A stretch of 64,000 nucleotides of DNA from HNR sp040400085 (GTDB taxonomy: Bacteria > Actinomycetota > Actinomycetes > Actinomycetales > Microbacteriaceae). Of this stretch, positions 15,283-23,768 are shown piece by piece; the first letter of the stretch is position 1, and each line of letters starts with the position of its first letter. The stretch spans positions 1-64,000 of the forward strand of contig JBBAQX010000015.1 in the NCBI GenBank assembly GCA_040400085.1, read 5' to 3'. A model generated the notes under the pieces. That model searched no databases. It saw only the letters and a program-made list of their open reading frames with translations, and was not told the origin of the DNA. The position numbers were made by a program, and so were the translations under genes.

Positions 15283-18200
15283 GTGACTTTGCACGGAATT
15301 CTCGACTCACTCTCCGCCTCCGATAGCTTCCGTCGTGCGCTCAGCTACACGGCTGAGGACGCCGACTTTTCGCTGATCGAGGGGATGCGCGCGCCTCTGC
15401 TCGCCGGGCTGCTCGAACGCAGGGCCGTCGCAGCGACGGCAGGCCGAGCATCCGTAAGCGAACAGGCGTCCGCACTGTTCATCGTCACGCCAACGGGCCG
15501 GGAATCCGAAAGCCTACGCATGTCGCTAGGGACCCTGCTCCCAAACACCACCATCATCGAGTTTCCCGCCTGGGAGACCCTTCCTCACGAGCGCCTCAGC
15601 CCCAGCCCCGAGACCGTCGGAAAACGCCTCGCCGCGCTCAGGACGATGCACGAGTGGACTCCGGAATCGGGAAAACACCTGATCGTGGTTGGTGCCGTGC
15701 GCGCGGCGTTGCAGCCGCTTGCCGACAACCTGCTTTCGGTGGAGCCGCTGCGCTTCGCAGCGGGTCAACGTGGCCACGATCTGTCCGAGATCAGTGAGCG
15801 ACTCGTTGCCCTGGCCTATTCGCGCGTGGATATGGTCACGCGCCGCGGCGAGTTTTCGGTGCGCGGGGGCCAGCTCGACGTCTTCTCGCCCGTGGCCGAG
15901 CATCCTTACCGAATCGAGTTTTTCGGCGATGAGGTCGAAGAGATCCGCGCGTTCTCGGTCGCCGATCAGCGCAGCCTGCCCCTCGAGATAACGGATGCTG
16001 TGCTCGCCCCCAGCCGCGAACTGCTGCTCGACGAGGGCGTGCGTCAGCGTGCCCGCGAGATGCAGGGGGAGTTCCCGAACCTGAGCGCGATGCTTGAGAA
16101 AATCGCGCAGGGAATTCCGGCAGAGGGTATGGAGAGCCTCACCCCGGCTCTGGTCGATAGGCTCGTCCCGGTGACTCACTACCTGCCGCGGGAGGCCGCG
16201 ATCGCTGTCATCGCGCCCGAACGAGTCGCCACCCGAGCGGTGAGCCTGGCCGAAACCAACCGGGAGTTTCTCGGGGCTGCCTGGAGCGCAGCTACGGCGG
16301 GGGCTGAGGCGCCTATCGATCTCTCCTCTGGCGACTTCCTCACGCTGAACGAGCTGCGCGGGGCACGCGAAAGCCGCCCCTGGTGGACCCTGAGTTCTTT
16401 CCAGCGCGCCGGTGACAACCCGGACGCTGGCGCAGCTAAAGCCTCGGAGGATGGCTACGTGCGCCTCGACGCCGACGCGGTACCTAGCTTTCAGGCGAGC
16501 ATCGACGGAGCCGTCAGCTACGTTGCCGACCAGGTCCGCGACGGCTGGCGCGTCGTCATCACGGCGGCCGGCCAGGGAACCGTTGAGCGCGCCCGCGACG
16601 TCTTATCGGAGCACGAGGTTGCCGCTCGATTGACGGATGACCTGGGTCACGCCCCCGACGCGCTGGTTGCCACGCTCGTGGCCGGTTCCCTCGATCACGG
16701 CTTCGTGAGCACGGAGGCCAGGCTCGTCGTGATTACGGAGGCCGAGTTCTTCGGCAGGAGCGCCACGTATCAGGCCGGCCAGGTCAAGAAATTGGCGAGC
16801 CGCAGTAAGAACGTGGTCGATCCGTTACAGCTCAAGGCTGGCGATTACGTGGTTCACGAGACCCACGGCATCGGTAAGTTTATCGAGCTGACTCAGCGCG
16901 AGATCACGACCGGTTCCGGGCGAAACGCGACCAAGTCAATGCGCGAATACCTCGCTCTTGAGTATGCGCCGTCGAAGCGGGGTTATCCCGCAGACAAGTT
17001 GTTTGTTCCGACGGATCAGCTCGATCAGCTGTCGCGCTATGTCGGGGGAGAGGCTCCTGCCCTGAGCAAGATGGGCGGCTCGGATTGGTCGGCCGCGAAG
17101 GGGCGCGCGCGTAAGGCCGTGCGCGATATTGCCGTTGAACTAGTCAAGCTCTATTCGGCCCGCATGTCGAGCAAGGGGTTCGCGTTTTCCCCCGACACCC
17201 CGTGGCAGCGCGAGCTCGAAGAGGCCTTCCCCTTTGCCGAGACGCCCGATCAGCTCACGACGATTAACGCGGTTAAGCGCGATATGGAGTCGCCTGTTCC
17301 CATGGATCGGCTGGTGTCCGGTGACGTTGGTTTCGGTAAGACAGAGATCGCCGTGCGCGCGGCGTTCAAAGCGGTGCAGGACAATAAGCAAGCAGTGATG
17401 CTCGTGCCCACAACGCTGCTCGTGAAGCAGCACTTCGAGACGTTCCAGGACCGCTTTGCCGGTTTCCCCGTTCACCTGCGGGCGCTCAGTCGATTCCAGA
17501 CGGATAAGGAGGCCCGCGAGATTCTGAAGGGCCTCGCCGACGGCTCCGTCGACGTCGTCATCGGCACGCATCGCCTCCTGTCCGAGAGCGTGGTCTACAA
17601 GGATGTCGGGCTGGTCATCATCGACGAGGAGCAGCGCTTTGGCGTCGAGCACAAAGACGCGATCAAGAAGCTGAAGACCAACGTGGATATTCTCGCGATG
17701 AGTGCCACGCCCATCCCGCGTACTCTCGAGATGGCGGTCACGGGTATTCGTGAGATGTCGACCCTCGCGACCCCGCCGGAGGATCGCCACCCGATCCTCA
17801 CCTTCGTGGGTCCTCGTTCCGACCGACAGATCGCGGCCGCCATTCGGCGCGAGCTGCTGCGCGAGGGCCAGATCTTCTTCGTGCACAACCGGGTATCCAG
17901 CATCACCCGCACGGCCGCACACCTCGCCGAGCTCGTGCCGGAGGCCCGGATCGCGATCGCGCATGGCAAACTCTCCGAGACCACCCTAGAGCAGGTCGTT
18001 GTCGACTTCTGGGAACGTAAGTTTGACGTGCTGGTGTCGACCACCATTGTTGAGACCGGTCTCGATATTGCGAATGCCAACACCATCATCATCGATCGGG
18101 CCGATAAATACGGACTGAGTCAGCTTCATCAGTTGCGCGGCCGAGTTGGCCGTGGTCGCGAGCGCGCGTACGGCTACTTCATGTACGACGCCGACAAACC

Positions 18201-18888
18201 GCTGAGCGAAACCGCCCATGAACGCCTCGAAACGATTGCGACGAACAACGAGCTGGGTTCCGGTATGCAGGTCGCCCTCAAGGACCTCGAGATTCGCGGC
18301 GCGGGTAATCTCCTCGGCGGGGAGCAATCCGGCCACATCGCAGGCGTCGGCTTCGATCTCTATTTGCGGATGATCGGGGAAGCGGTCAACACGTTCCGCG
18401 GCGAAACAGTGACCAACCTGATCGAGCTGAACCTAGAGCTGCCCGTCGCCGCGCATATCCCCGAGGACTATGTGGATAGCGAGCGGCTCCGGCTGGAGGC
18501 GTACCAGAAGTTCTCGACGGCCAGCTCGGCGAACGCGGCCGAGGACCAGCTCGCACTCGTGATGGATGAGCTTACCGACCGCTACGGCACGCCACCCGAA
18601 GAGGTCCAGACGCTCCTGAAGGTGTCGAAGCTCCGTCACCGTGCCGCGAAGCTTGGCCTGAGCAAGGTGATTGTACTCGGGCCAAACCTCAAGATCGAAC
18701 GGGTTGACCTGCCAGACTCGCGGCAGCTGCGCATGCAGCGCCTGTACCAGGGATCGCGCTACACCGCGGCCACGGGAACAATGCAGATTCCGTTGCCGGT
18801 GACCCACGGCATCACCCTCGCGGGAACCGAACTCGTAGACTGGGTAGACAACCTGCTCGACGTGATCGTCCCTGTCGAGGAATCATAG
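15283..18888 (+). CDS. mfd: Transcription-repair coupling factor
   Basis: A 1201-residue Mfd ATPase that removes stalled RNA polymerase and recruits UvrABC. Domains in order: UvrB-like N-terminal region (FPAWETLPHERLSPS, VRGGQLDVFSP), the RNA polymerase-interacting CarD-like domain (LKAGDYVVHETHGIGKF, about residue 520), superfamily 2 helicase with Walker A GDVGFGKTEIAV (about residue 682) and DEEQ box IIDEEQRFGVEHK, TRG motif region RGRVGRGRERAYGYF, and a C-terminal regulatory domain. Length and motifs are normal. GTG start, leaderless. Confidence 0.97.
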   Translation: MTLHGILDSLSASDSFRRALSYTAEDADFSLIEGMRAPLLAGLLERRAVAATAGRASVSEQASALFIVTPTGRESESLRMSLGTLLPNTTIIEFPAWETLPHERLSPSPETVGKRLAALRTMHEWTPESGKHLIVVGAVRAALQPLADNLLSVEPLRFAAGQRGHDLSEISERLVALAYSRVDMVTRRGEFSVRGGQLDVFSPVAEHPYRIEFFGDEVEEIRAFSVADQRSLPLEITDAVLAPSRELLLDEGVRQRAREMQGEFPNLSAMLEKIAQGIPAEGMESLTPALVDRLVPVTHYLPREAAIAVIAPERVATRAVSLAETNREFLGAAWSAATAGAEAPIDLSSGDFLTLNELRGARESRPWWTLSSFQRAGDNPDAGAAKASEDGYVRLDADAVPSFQASIDGAVSYVADQVRDGWRVVITAAGQGTVERARDVLSEHEVAARLTDDLGHAPDALVATLVAGSLDHGFVSTEARLVVITEAEFFGRSATYQAGQVKKLASRSKNVVDPLQLKAGDYVVHETHGIGKFIELTQREITTGSGRNATKSMREYLALEYAPSKRGYPADKLFVPTDQLDQLSRYVGGEAPALSKMGGSDWSAAKGRARKAVRDIAVELVKLYSARMSSKGFAFSPDTPWQRELEEAFPFAETPDQLTTINAVKRDMESPVPMDRLVSGDVGFGKTEIAVRAAFKAVQDNKQAVMLVPTTLLVKQHFETFQDRFAGFPVHLRALSRFQTDKEAREILKGLADGSVDVVIGTHRLLSESVVYKDVGLVIIDEEQRFGVEHKDAIKKLKTNVDILAMSATPIPRTLEMAVTGIREMSTLATPPEDRHPILTFVGPRSDRQIAAAIRRELLREGQIFFVHNRVSSITRTAAHLAELVPEARIAIAHGKLSETTLEQVVVDFWERKFDVLVSTTIVETGLDIANANTIIIDRADKYGLSQLHQLRGRVGRGRERAYGYFMYDADKPLSETAHERLETIATNNELGSGMQVALKDLEIRGAGNLLGGEQSGHIAGVGFDLYLRMIGEAVNTFRGETVTNLIELNLELPVAAHIPEDYVDSERLRLEAYQKFSTASSANAAEDQLALVMDELTDRYGTPPEEVQTLLKVSKLRHRAAKLGLSKVIVLGPNLKIERVDLPDSRQLRMQRLYQGSRYTAATGTMQIPLPVTHGITLAGTELVDWVDNLLDVIVPVEES

Positions 18889-18897
18889 GAGTACCAG

Positions 18898-19776
18898 ATG
18901 CCCCCTGCCGGTTCGGTACAACTCATGCGTTCGCTTTTTCCTGAGCTGGCGCGGAGTCTTGACGCTAGCCTGAGCGCTAGTTTAACCGCTGGCAACGGCA
19001 CGGGTACTGGCACTGACTCGCTCGACGCGTGGATCGATGCCGAGACATCTGAGCTTCGGCTGGATAGCTCAGCCATTGGCTTTGGGCCGATTGGGGATGA
19101 CGGGGTCAGAAACGCCTTCACCGCCGCGTATGGGGCGGCCCGCGTTGTGTCGGCCTGGGCTGGAATCGATGTTCCTGAGCCGGAGGAATTCGCGGAACAG
19201 GGTGTGAACCTCACAGCGCTGGGTGATGCCCTGGCGGCAGATCCCCAGCTCACCATTGTTCCCGCCCCGCACGGGCTTGGCCTGGGAACCTGGAAGGCGC
19301 TATTCACTGAGGCTACCGAGCGCGACGGCTCACCGCTTAAGACCTACGCGTTTCCGGACGGGGGATCTGCAGCGGGTATAGTCTTCGCCCCTGAGATCGA
19401 GCGTTGGTTCGCGGCCCTCGATCAGGTCCAAGACCAGAGCTCCCCTGCTGTGCGCAAATTCAGGATGCCGCATCGCGAGGTGGAGTGGACCCTGCGCCTG
19501 GTTCCCTCAGGAGATGCTTCGCCGAAACTGGGCCTGCCCTTTTCGAGTGGACCTCATCCGAGCGTTCCTGAAATATTGATGCTGCAGCTCATGCGTATTG
19601 TTCTCGGAGAAGCGCCGATTGATACCCACACCTTTACCTGGTTAGCTGGGGAGTTACCCGGAGCTACTCTCGCGGCCCGCCACGTATTTGCGGGGCGGGA
19701 GGGAGTTGTTCGGATCGATTGTCGGGATGTTGCTCACCAGGGTCCTCATCTTGGCGCGCGCCCGCCTGTTGGTTGA
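18898..19776 (+). CDS. Uncharacterised protein downstream of mfd
   Basis: A 292-residue protein of no recognised family, starting at ATG 18898 with AGGAG before it and only 9 bp after mfd, so probably cotranscribed with it. It has no signal peptide or membrane span. The N-terminal part is Ser/Thr/Gly-rich (SLDASLSASLTAGNG, GTGTGTD); the rest looks globular, with RKFRMPHREVEWTLRLVP and HTFTWLAGELPGATLAARH. It converges on the VWA/AAA+ gene pair and may or may not be related to it. Confidence 0.7.
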   Translation: MPPAGSVQLMRSLFPELARSLDASLSASLTAGNGTGTGTDSLDAWIDAETSELRLDSSAIGFGPIGDDGVRNAFTAAYGAARVVSAWAGIDVPEPEEFAEQGVNLTALGDALAADPQLTIVPAPHGLGLGTWKALFTEATERDGSPLKTYAFPDGGSAAGIVFAPEIERWFAALDQVQDQSSPAVRKFRMPHREVEWTLRLVPSGDASPKLGLPFSSGPHPSVPEILMLQLMRIVLGEAPIDTHTFTWLAGELPGATLAARHVFAGREGVVRIDCRDVAHQGPHLGARPPVG

Positions 19777-19796
19777 TGCCCGGTCGGGCTGGGCAT
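19776..19796. terminator. Bidirectional hairpin between convergent genes
   Basis: ATGCCC (19776-19781) pairs with GGGCAT (19791-19796) around a 9-nt loop that itself contains CGGGC. It sits in the 20-bp gap between the mfd-linked unknown gene and the VWA gene. It is short and lacks a T-tract. Confidence 0.45.
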
Positions 19797-21803
19797 TTAG
19801 AGGGTGTTTTCTACGAGTCGTTGAATCATCTGAGGAAGCTCTGACGGGTGATTCAGCCTGATTCCGAAGGGCGCGAATCGCAGCGTGATATCGTCGGTTC
19901 CTATCCCTATGCCAAAGACCTGAACTCCTGCGTCCCGAAGCCTGGATAGCTCGAGGTGAGTCGATTGAGGGTTGCTCGATCCTCCGTCGCCGACGAGGAT
20001 AACTATCTGTCGGCGGTTGTGTTCGAGCGTGCTCCCCGCCGTATTGTCATCATAAAGTCCCAATTGCCGGGCTGCCACTTGCAGCGCGGCGCCGTCATCC
20101 GTAGAGCCGCCCGAGTTGCGAACCTCAGTGTGCAGTGAGAGTCGCAGATCATCCGTGAGTTCCCCATCGAGTGGTTTTACGATCTGTGGTTCCGCGGCGA
20201 AGACGACCAGCGCGGTACGAATTGTGAGGTGAGGGGCGTCTGCTGTCATCGATTGTGCTGATCTGATATCGCGTTCGGCCCCGGCTAGTGCCTCCAGCAT
20301 GATCATTGCTCCGTCGGCCGCGGCATCCGCGTATGGGCCGCTCATCGAACCTGAGCGATCAACGAGCACAACGTAGTCGGTGTTTCCTTCGCCGCGGGAA
20401 TTTTTTGGGCGTCTGAGTTTCCGCTGGAACGCGTGCGGCTTAGCCGTTCCAGCGGCAGCCTCCGCAATGGTGCGTGCGAGACTGGTTAGGTTGAGCGTGT
20501 CACCGTCGGGGGAGGGCTGGGGGCTGATCACGGTCCGGTCGTCGTGGCGCTCTGCGATTACTCGTCGCCAAACGTCTCGCATCTGGGCAATTTCTTCGCC
20601 GTATCTGTCTAGCCGAAGACGATATTCCGAGAGGGCGACAGCGGATCGGCCGTTGCCTAGGCCAGCCCCGGTTCCTTCCGGTCGTTCGTCTCGCATGAAC
20701 GCGGGAGCCTCGTCGGTTGAGAGCAGTGCATCAATGAGTGAACCTGTGGCGTTTACCGCGGTCGGTAGGATGTGTCTGGTCAAGCTCGTGTTTCGCGAAT
20801 GGATGCGCGGACTCTCGCTCGGATCGATCGGCCCGTGTGCGCTCTCATCGTCGATTTCTCGCTCTGCGTCTTCTGAATCTTCAGCTGTCCCCGCCCCATC
20901 CGGCGTTTGTGTTCCGTTCGCGCCGGGTTTTTCGGTATTTTTCGGGGCTTCTGTGTTGTCATGGGTGTTGTCGCGGGTATTGTCGAGGTCGGGCGCTGGC
21001 GAGGATACCCCGAGGTCCGAGGGAGACCCGGATTCTTCGCCGCTCAGGGCGGTATCACCAGCAGACGACAGGCCTCTATCCGCCGAGTCGGCTGCGAGCA
21101 GCCTCAGGTATGGCGGCATCAATAGGGCAAGGGCGCGTTCGAGCCGCCGGAGCTGGGTTCGGGTCCTGTCCGCTGCACACACTCGGCGCAGCGCCTCTCC
21201 GTTTTCGCCGATTGAGAGTAGTCTGTCGAGTTCCATCCTGACGTTCTCGCCCACGGTTATCTGGGTATCCGGGGCGTCTTGCGCATCGGGCCCCGCCGTA
21301 TGCCGCAGGATGGCCGCGACCCATTGGTGCTGAGGGGGGAGGTTCGTCAGGTCTGTTGGCACGCCTCGGAGCGTCGCGGCAGAAAGGTCGCGTCGCATGG
21401 ATGGCAGCATCGCGAGCAGGTCGCTGGTTGCCTGAATGTGGTCTATCGCTGCGAGCAGAGGGGCAAGCTCGGGGCTCCCCCTCTCGATGGATCGGCGGCG
21501 CAGGAGCCTCGGCCGATCGAGGCGGGACATCCGGATAGATGACCACATGTCTCTGAGGCTCAGCGCGATTGCCTCTTCGTAGGTGTACCCTCTGCTCCGG
21601 TAAAAACCGAGCCCGATCCGAAGCTCTGTGCCTTCCACCGCCCATTCATCGCCCTCAGTCACAGTGACGGGGACGCCAATCATCTTGCCAGCTGCGACGA
21701 GCCTCGCGCTCAGCGCTGCGTTCGCTAGGGCTGTGTTCGCTAAGTCAGCGTTCGCAAGGTCAGCTTTCGTCAACCCTGCGCCGGTTGACGCCCCACGCAT
21801 CAT
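19797..21803 (-). CDS. VWA-domain protein paired with AAA+ ATPase
   Basis: A 668-residue cytosolic protein. The C-terminal 200 residues form a von Willebrand A domain with an intact MIDAS: DRSGSMS near residue 470, SGGSTDDGAAL with the Thr, and VGDGGSS with the Asp. The N-terminal half is helical (RSRGYTYEEAIALSLRDMW). A long acidic disordered linker follows (around residues 260-340, with DNTRDNTHDNT repeats). The extreme N-terminus has an A(D/A)LAN pentapeptide-like repeat from a 15-bp DNA repeat. Its start overlaps the AAA+ stop by ATGA. VWA-MoxR pairs usually remodel or insert metals into client complexes; here the nearest candidates are the cupin and FAD oxidase genes upstream. Confidence 0.88.
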   Translation of the reverse strand: MMRGASTGAGLTKADLANADLANTALANAALSARLVAAGKMIGVPVTVTEGDEWAVEGTELRIGLGFYRSRGYTYEEAIALSLRDMWSSIRMSRLDRPRLLRRRSIERGSPELAPLLAAIDHIQATSDLLAMLPSMRRDLSAATLRGVPTDLTNLPPQHQWVAAILRHTAGPDAQDAPDTQITVGENVRMELDRLLSIGENGEALRRVCAADRTRTQLRRLERALALLMPPYLRLLAADSADRGLSSAGDTALSGEESGSPSDLGVSSPAPDLDNTRDNTHDNTEAPKNTEKPGANGTQTPDGAGTAEDSEDAEREIDDESAHGPIDPSESPRIHSRNTSLTRHILPTAVNATGSLIDALLSTDEAPAFMRDERPEGTGAGLGNGRSAVALSEYRLRLDRYGEEIAQMRDVWRRVIAERHDDRTVISPQPSPDGDTLNLTSLARTIAEAAAGTAKPHAFQRKLRRPKNSRGEGNTDYVVLVDRSGSMSGPYADAAADGAMIMLEALAGAERDIRSAQSMTADAPHLTIRTALVVFAAEPQIVKPLDGELTDDLRLSLHTEVRNSGGSTDDGAALQVAARQLGLYDDNTAGSTLEHNRRQIVILVGDGGSSNPQSTHLELSRLRDAGVQVFGIGIGTDDITLRFAPFGIRLNHPSELPQMIQRLVENTL
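20954..20989. repeat. 12-bp tandem repeat, three copies, in the VWA linker
   Basis: Plus-strand units TGTTGTCATGGG, TGTTGTCGCGGG and TATTGTCGAGGT encode DNTR/DNTH/DNTE in the disordered linker. Confidence 0.9.
21715..21774. repeat. 15-bp tandem repeat, four copies, at the VWA N-terminus
   Basis: Units at 21715, 21730, 21745 and 21760 are variants of GCTGCGTTCGCTAGG and encode ANAAL, ANTAL, ANADL and TKADL-type pentapeptides. Confidence 0.92.
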
Positions 21804-23308
21804 AGAAGAAAGCCTTGGCCCCGCAGGATTAGCGTGAGGACTTGTCGGTCTTCCGTCTGCATTATTCCTTCAACGAATCGATGCACAGCCCGATCCAGAT
21901 CCGTAACCCCCACCCCGTTCGTTACCTTCCTGAGGATCGCGACCAGTGTTCGCGGAGCGATAACCGTTTCTTGCAATCCTGGTTGGCTATCGAGGGCGCG
22001 TTCTGTTGCTCTGAACGCGCCGAATCCTTCTCCGCGGTTTGCTGAGAATACCTGCTGGCTCACGAACGCGGCCCTAGCGATGCGCTCGATCTGTTCCGAG
22101 GTAACCCCCCTCGGTAGAGTACCGTCGGGATCGGCGATAGAGGCCACAGCAAGCAGCGCGTTTTCGGCGGGAAAATCGGTGTAGGAGAGCCCGGCATCCG
22201 GATAATGGATGCGGTAGCTATTTGCGCCGAATCGATTCGTAAGCTCTGCGCTCATCCGTTCGATTCCTCGATAGCGATGGGCTACCTGTTCGTTGGCGGT
22301 GGCAATAATCGTGAATCCCTTGGCAATTTTTATGATGTGCCCCGCGTTCTCCTGAACGGCGAAGCTGTCCCCGTGTCGGAGCTGAAGAACGTGGTTGAGC
22401 CTCTTGAGAAATTCTGGAGGCATCGCATTCAGCTCGTCCAGGATGAGCGTCTTGCCCTCAGCCATCGCCCGCAGGAGCGGCCCCTGAACGAACGAGGTAA
22501 TCGTGGAGCCATCCTCGACTCGAAGCTCATAAGTTCCGATGAGCTGGGCCGTGGTGATATCGCCATAGCCGGATACGAACTCCGGTTCGCACGAGAGAAC
22601 TTGCCTGGACAGGTACTCTGCGAGAGCCGTCTTGGCCCCGCCTGTTTCGCCGATGAGCAGTATCGGGTCCCCGCTGTGCAGAGCGGGTCTAGCCTCCGCA
22701 ATGATCTCCAGCATTTGGTCGGTGAGCAGGAGGCCCCTGCGCAGCTGAATCCGGGCCTGTCTGATTCTGGCTGTGCCGAGTATCTCGAGTATCTCGTCCC
22801 GCTCCTCCGCGGAGGCGATATCCGGTTCGTAGTCGGCAGGTTTTTTGAAGAGTTCTCGCAGCGCATCGAGGTGTCGAAGCTCAGCCTCCGTCAGCGGGCG
22901 ATTACTCGCGGCGGCGGCAGCGGTGAGCTCGGCGACGTCGTGTAATAGAGCATCCCGTGTCGATTGGTCGCGTAACATCTTGGCGGCAATTCGCAGCAGG
23001 CGAGCGCGCTCGGTGAGACTCTGGTCGATCAGTTTCCTCTGCGTCGGGTTCTCCATGATCGTATCGAGCCTCCGCTGAAGGCTGTCGAACGAGAGGAGCC
23101 CCAGTCGGATGCTGAGAGGCAGCCCTTCTAAACGTTCTAACCAGTTTAGGCTCAGGCGCGAATCGAGAATGTCTCGGAGCCACTGGTCAGAGTCTGTACC
23201 GCTCAGAGACGAGAAATCAGCAAAAAGCGCGCGCCTGATGTGTCGCTGCTCGGTTAGTATCTCGCGTGCTTCCATCACCACGGGATCGTTGCTTGTCTTG
23301 TGTGACAT
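21800..23308 (-). CDS. MoxR-like (AAA_5) AAA+ ATPase
   Basis: A 502-residue ATPase, started at ATG 23308 (GGAG 7 nt upstream) rather than the in-frame GTG 23329. The first 180 residues are helical and charged, without a known domain. The AAA+ core has a variant Walker A GETGGAKT, Walker B LILDELNAMPP, sensor 1 TIIATANEQ and arginine-rich ERMSAELTNRFG. This is the dynein/midasin-related AAA_5 type that includes NorQ, CbbQ and GvpN. It is translationally coupled to the VWA gene, the standard chaperone pairing. It follows the FAD oxidase and cupin genes with gaps of about 40-50 bp, so one operon is plausible. Confidence 0.9.
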   Translation of the reverse strand: MSHKTSNDPVVMEAREILTEQRHIRRALFADFSSLSGTDSDQWLRDILDSRLSLNWLERLEGLPLSIRLGLLSFDSLQRRLDTIMENPTQRKLIDQSLTERARLLRIAAKMLRDQSTRDALLHDVAELTAAAAASNRPLTEAELRHLDALRELFKKPADYEPDIASAEERDEILEILGTARIRQARIQLRRGLLLTDQMLEIIAEARPALHSGDPILLIGETGGAKTALAEYLSRQVLSCEPEFVSGYGDITTAQLIGTYELRVEDGSTITSFVQGPLLRAMAEGKTLILDELNAMPPEFLKRLNHVLQLRHGDSFAVQENAGHIIKIAKGFTIIATANEQVAHRYRGIERMSAELTNRFGANSYRIHYPDAGLSYTDFPAENALLAVASIADPDGTLPRGVTSEQIERIARAAFVSQQVFSANRGEGFGAFRATERALDSQPGLQETVIAPRTLVAILRKVTNGVGVTDLDRAVHRFVEGIMQTEDRQVLTLILRGQGFLL

Positions 23309-23348
23309 TTCCTTACTCCGATTGCGCACGTACTCGGCGCGTATATTG

Positions 23349-23720
23349 CTACTGCGTTATATAGATCTTGCGGAGAGTTTCTGTCACGGTCCAGGTCGTT
23401 GCTGTGCCTGTACTGAATCGTCCGACGCTACCAGGGCCTAGCGTCATGGCGGGGGAGCCATCCTCAAATGTCACCTCTGCGGCTCCCGAAAGCACAACGA
23501 AGAACTCGTCTTCCTCGATGTCACGGCTTACGCTGGGCGAAATCTCCCAGACGCCAATCTCTGTTAGCCCGGTTTCGGCCGTGCCTATCGTTCCCAGCTT
23601 GGCCGTACCAACCGTTGCGACCCCGGAGACGGTCTGGTCCGGAGAAAGCGTCTCGTGATTCAGCCGGAGGTTTGCGGCGTTGGCAGCATGATTTGCGAGC
23701 AGATCAACCTGATCAGTCAT
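23349..23720 (-). CDS. Cupin-domain protein (DUF861/cupin_3-like)
   Basis: A 123-residue single cupin resembling the cupin_3/EutQ-like group (WEISPSVSRDIEEDEFFVVLSG, then GPGSVGRFSTGTATTWTVTETLRKIYI). Typical His metal ligands are absent, as in many of this group. GAAGGG is 8 nt before ATG 23720. A partial internal duplication, ATVGTAKLG/TIGTAETG, is seen near residue 35. Such cupins often sit beside amine-oxidising flavoproteins, as here with the FAD oxidase 48 bp upstream. Exact role unknown. Confidence 0.8.
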   Translation of the reverse strand: MTDQVDLLANHAANAANLRLNHETLSPDQTVSGVATVGTAKLGTIGTAETGLTEIGVWEISPSVSRDIEEDEFFVVLSGAAEVTFEDGSPAMTLGPGSVGRFSTGTATTWTVTETLRKIYITQ

Positions 23721-23768
23721 AATTCGAACCCTTCGTAAAATGGTGTGCCCTCAACAAACCAGCAACGG

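Noticed and set aside
19797..23308. RavA-ViaA or gas-vesicle GvpN identity for the AAA+/VWA pair
   Set aside because: Neither RavA LARA-type C-terminal features nor neighbouring gvp genes are visible; only the generic MoxR/VWA relationship is supported.
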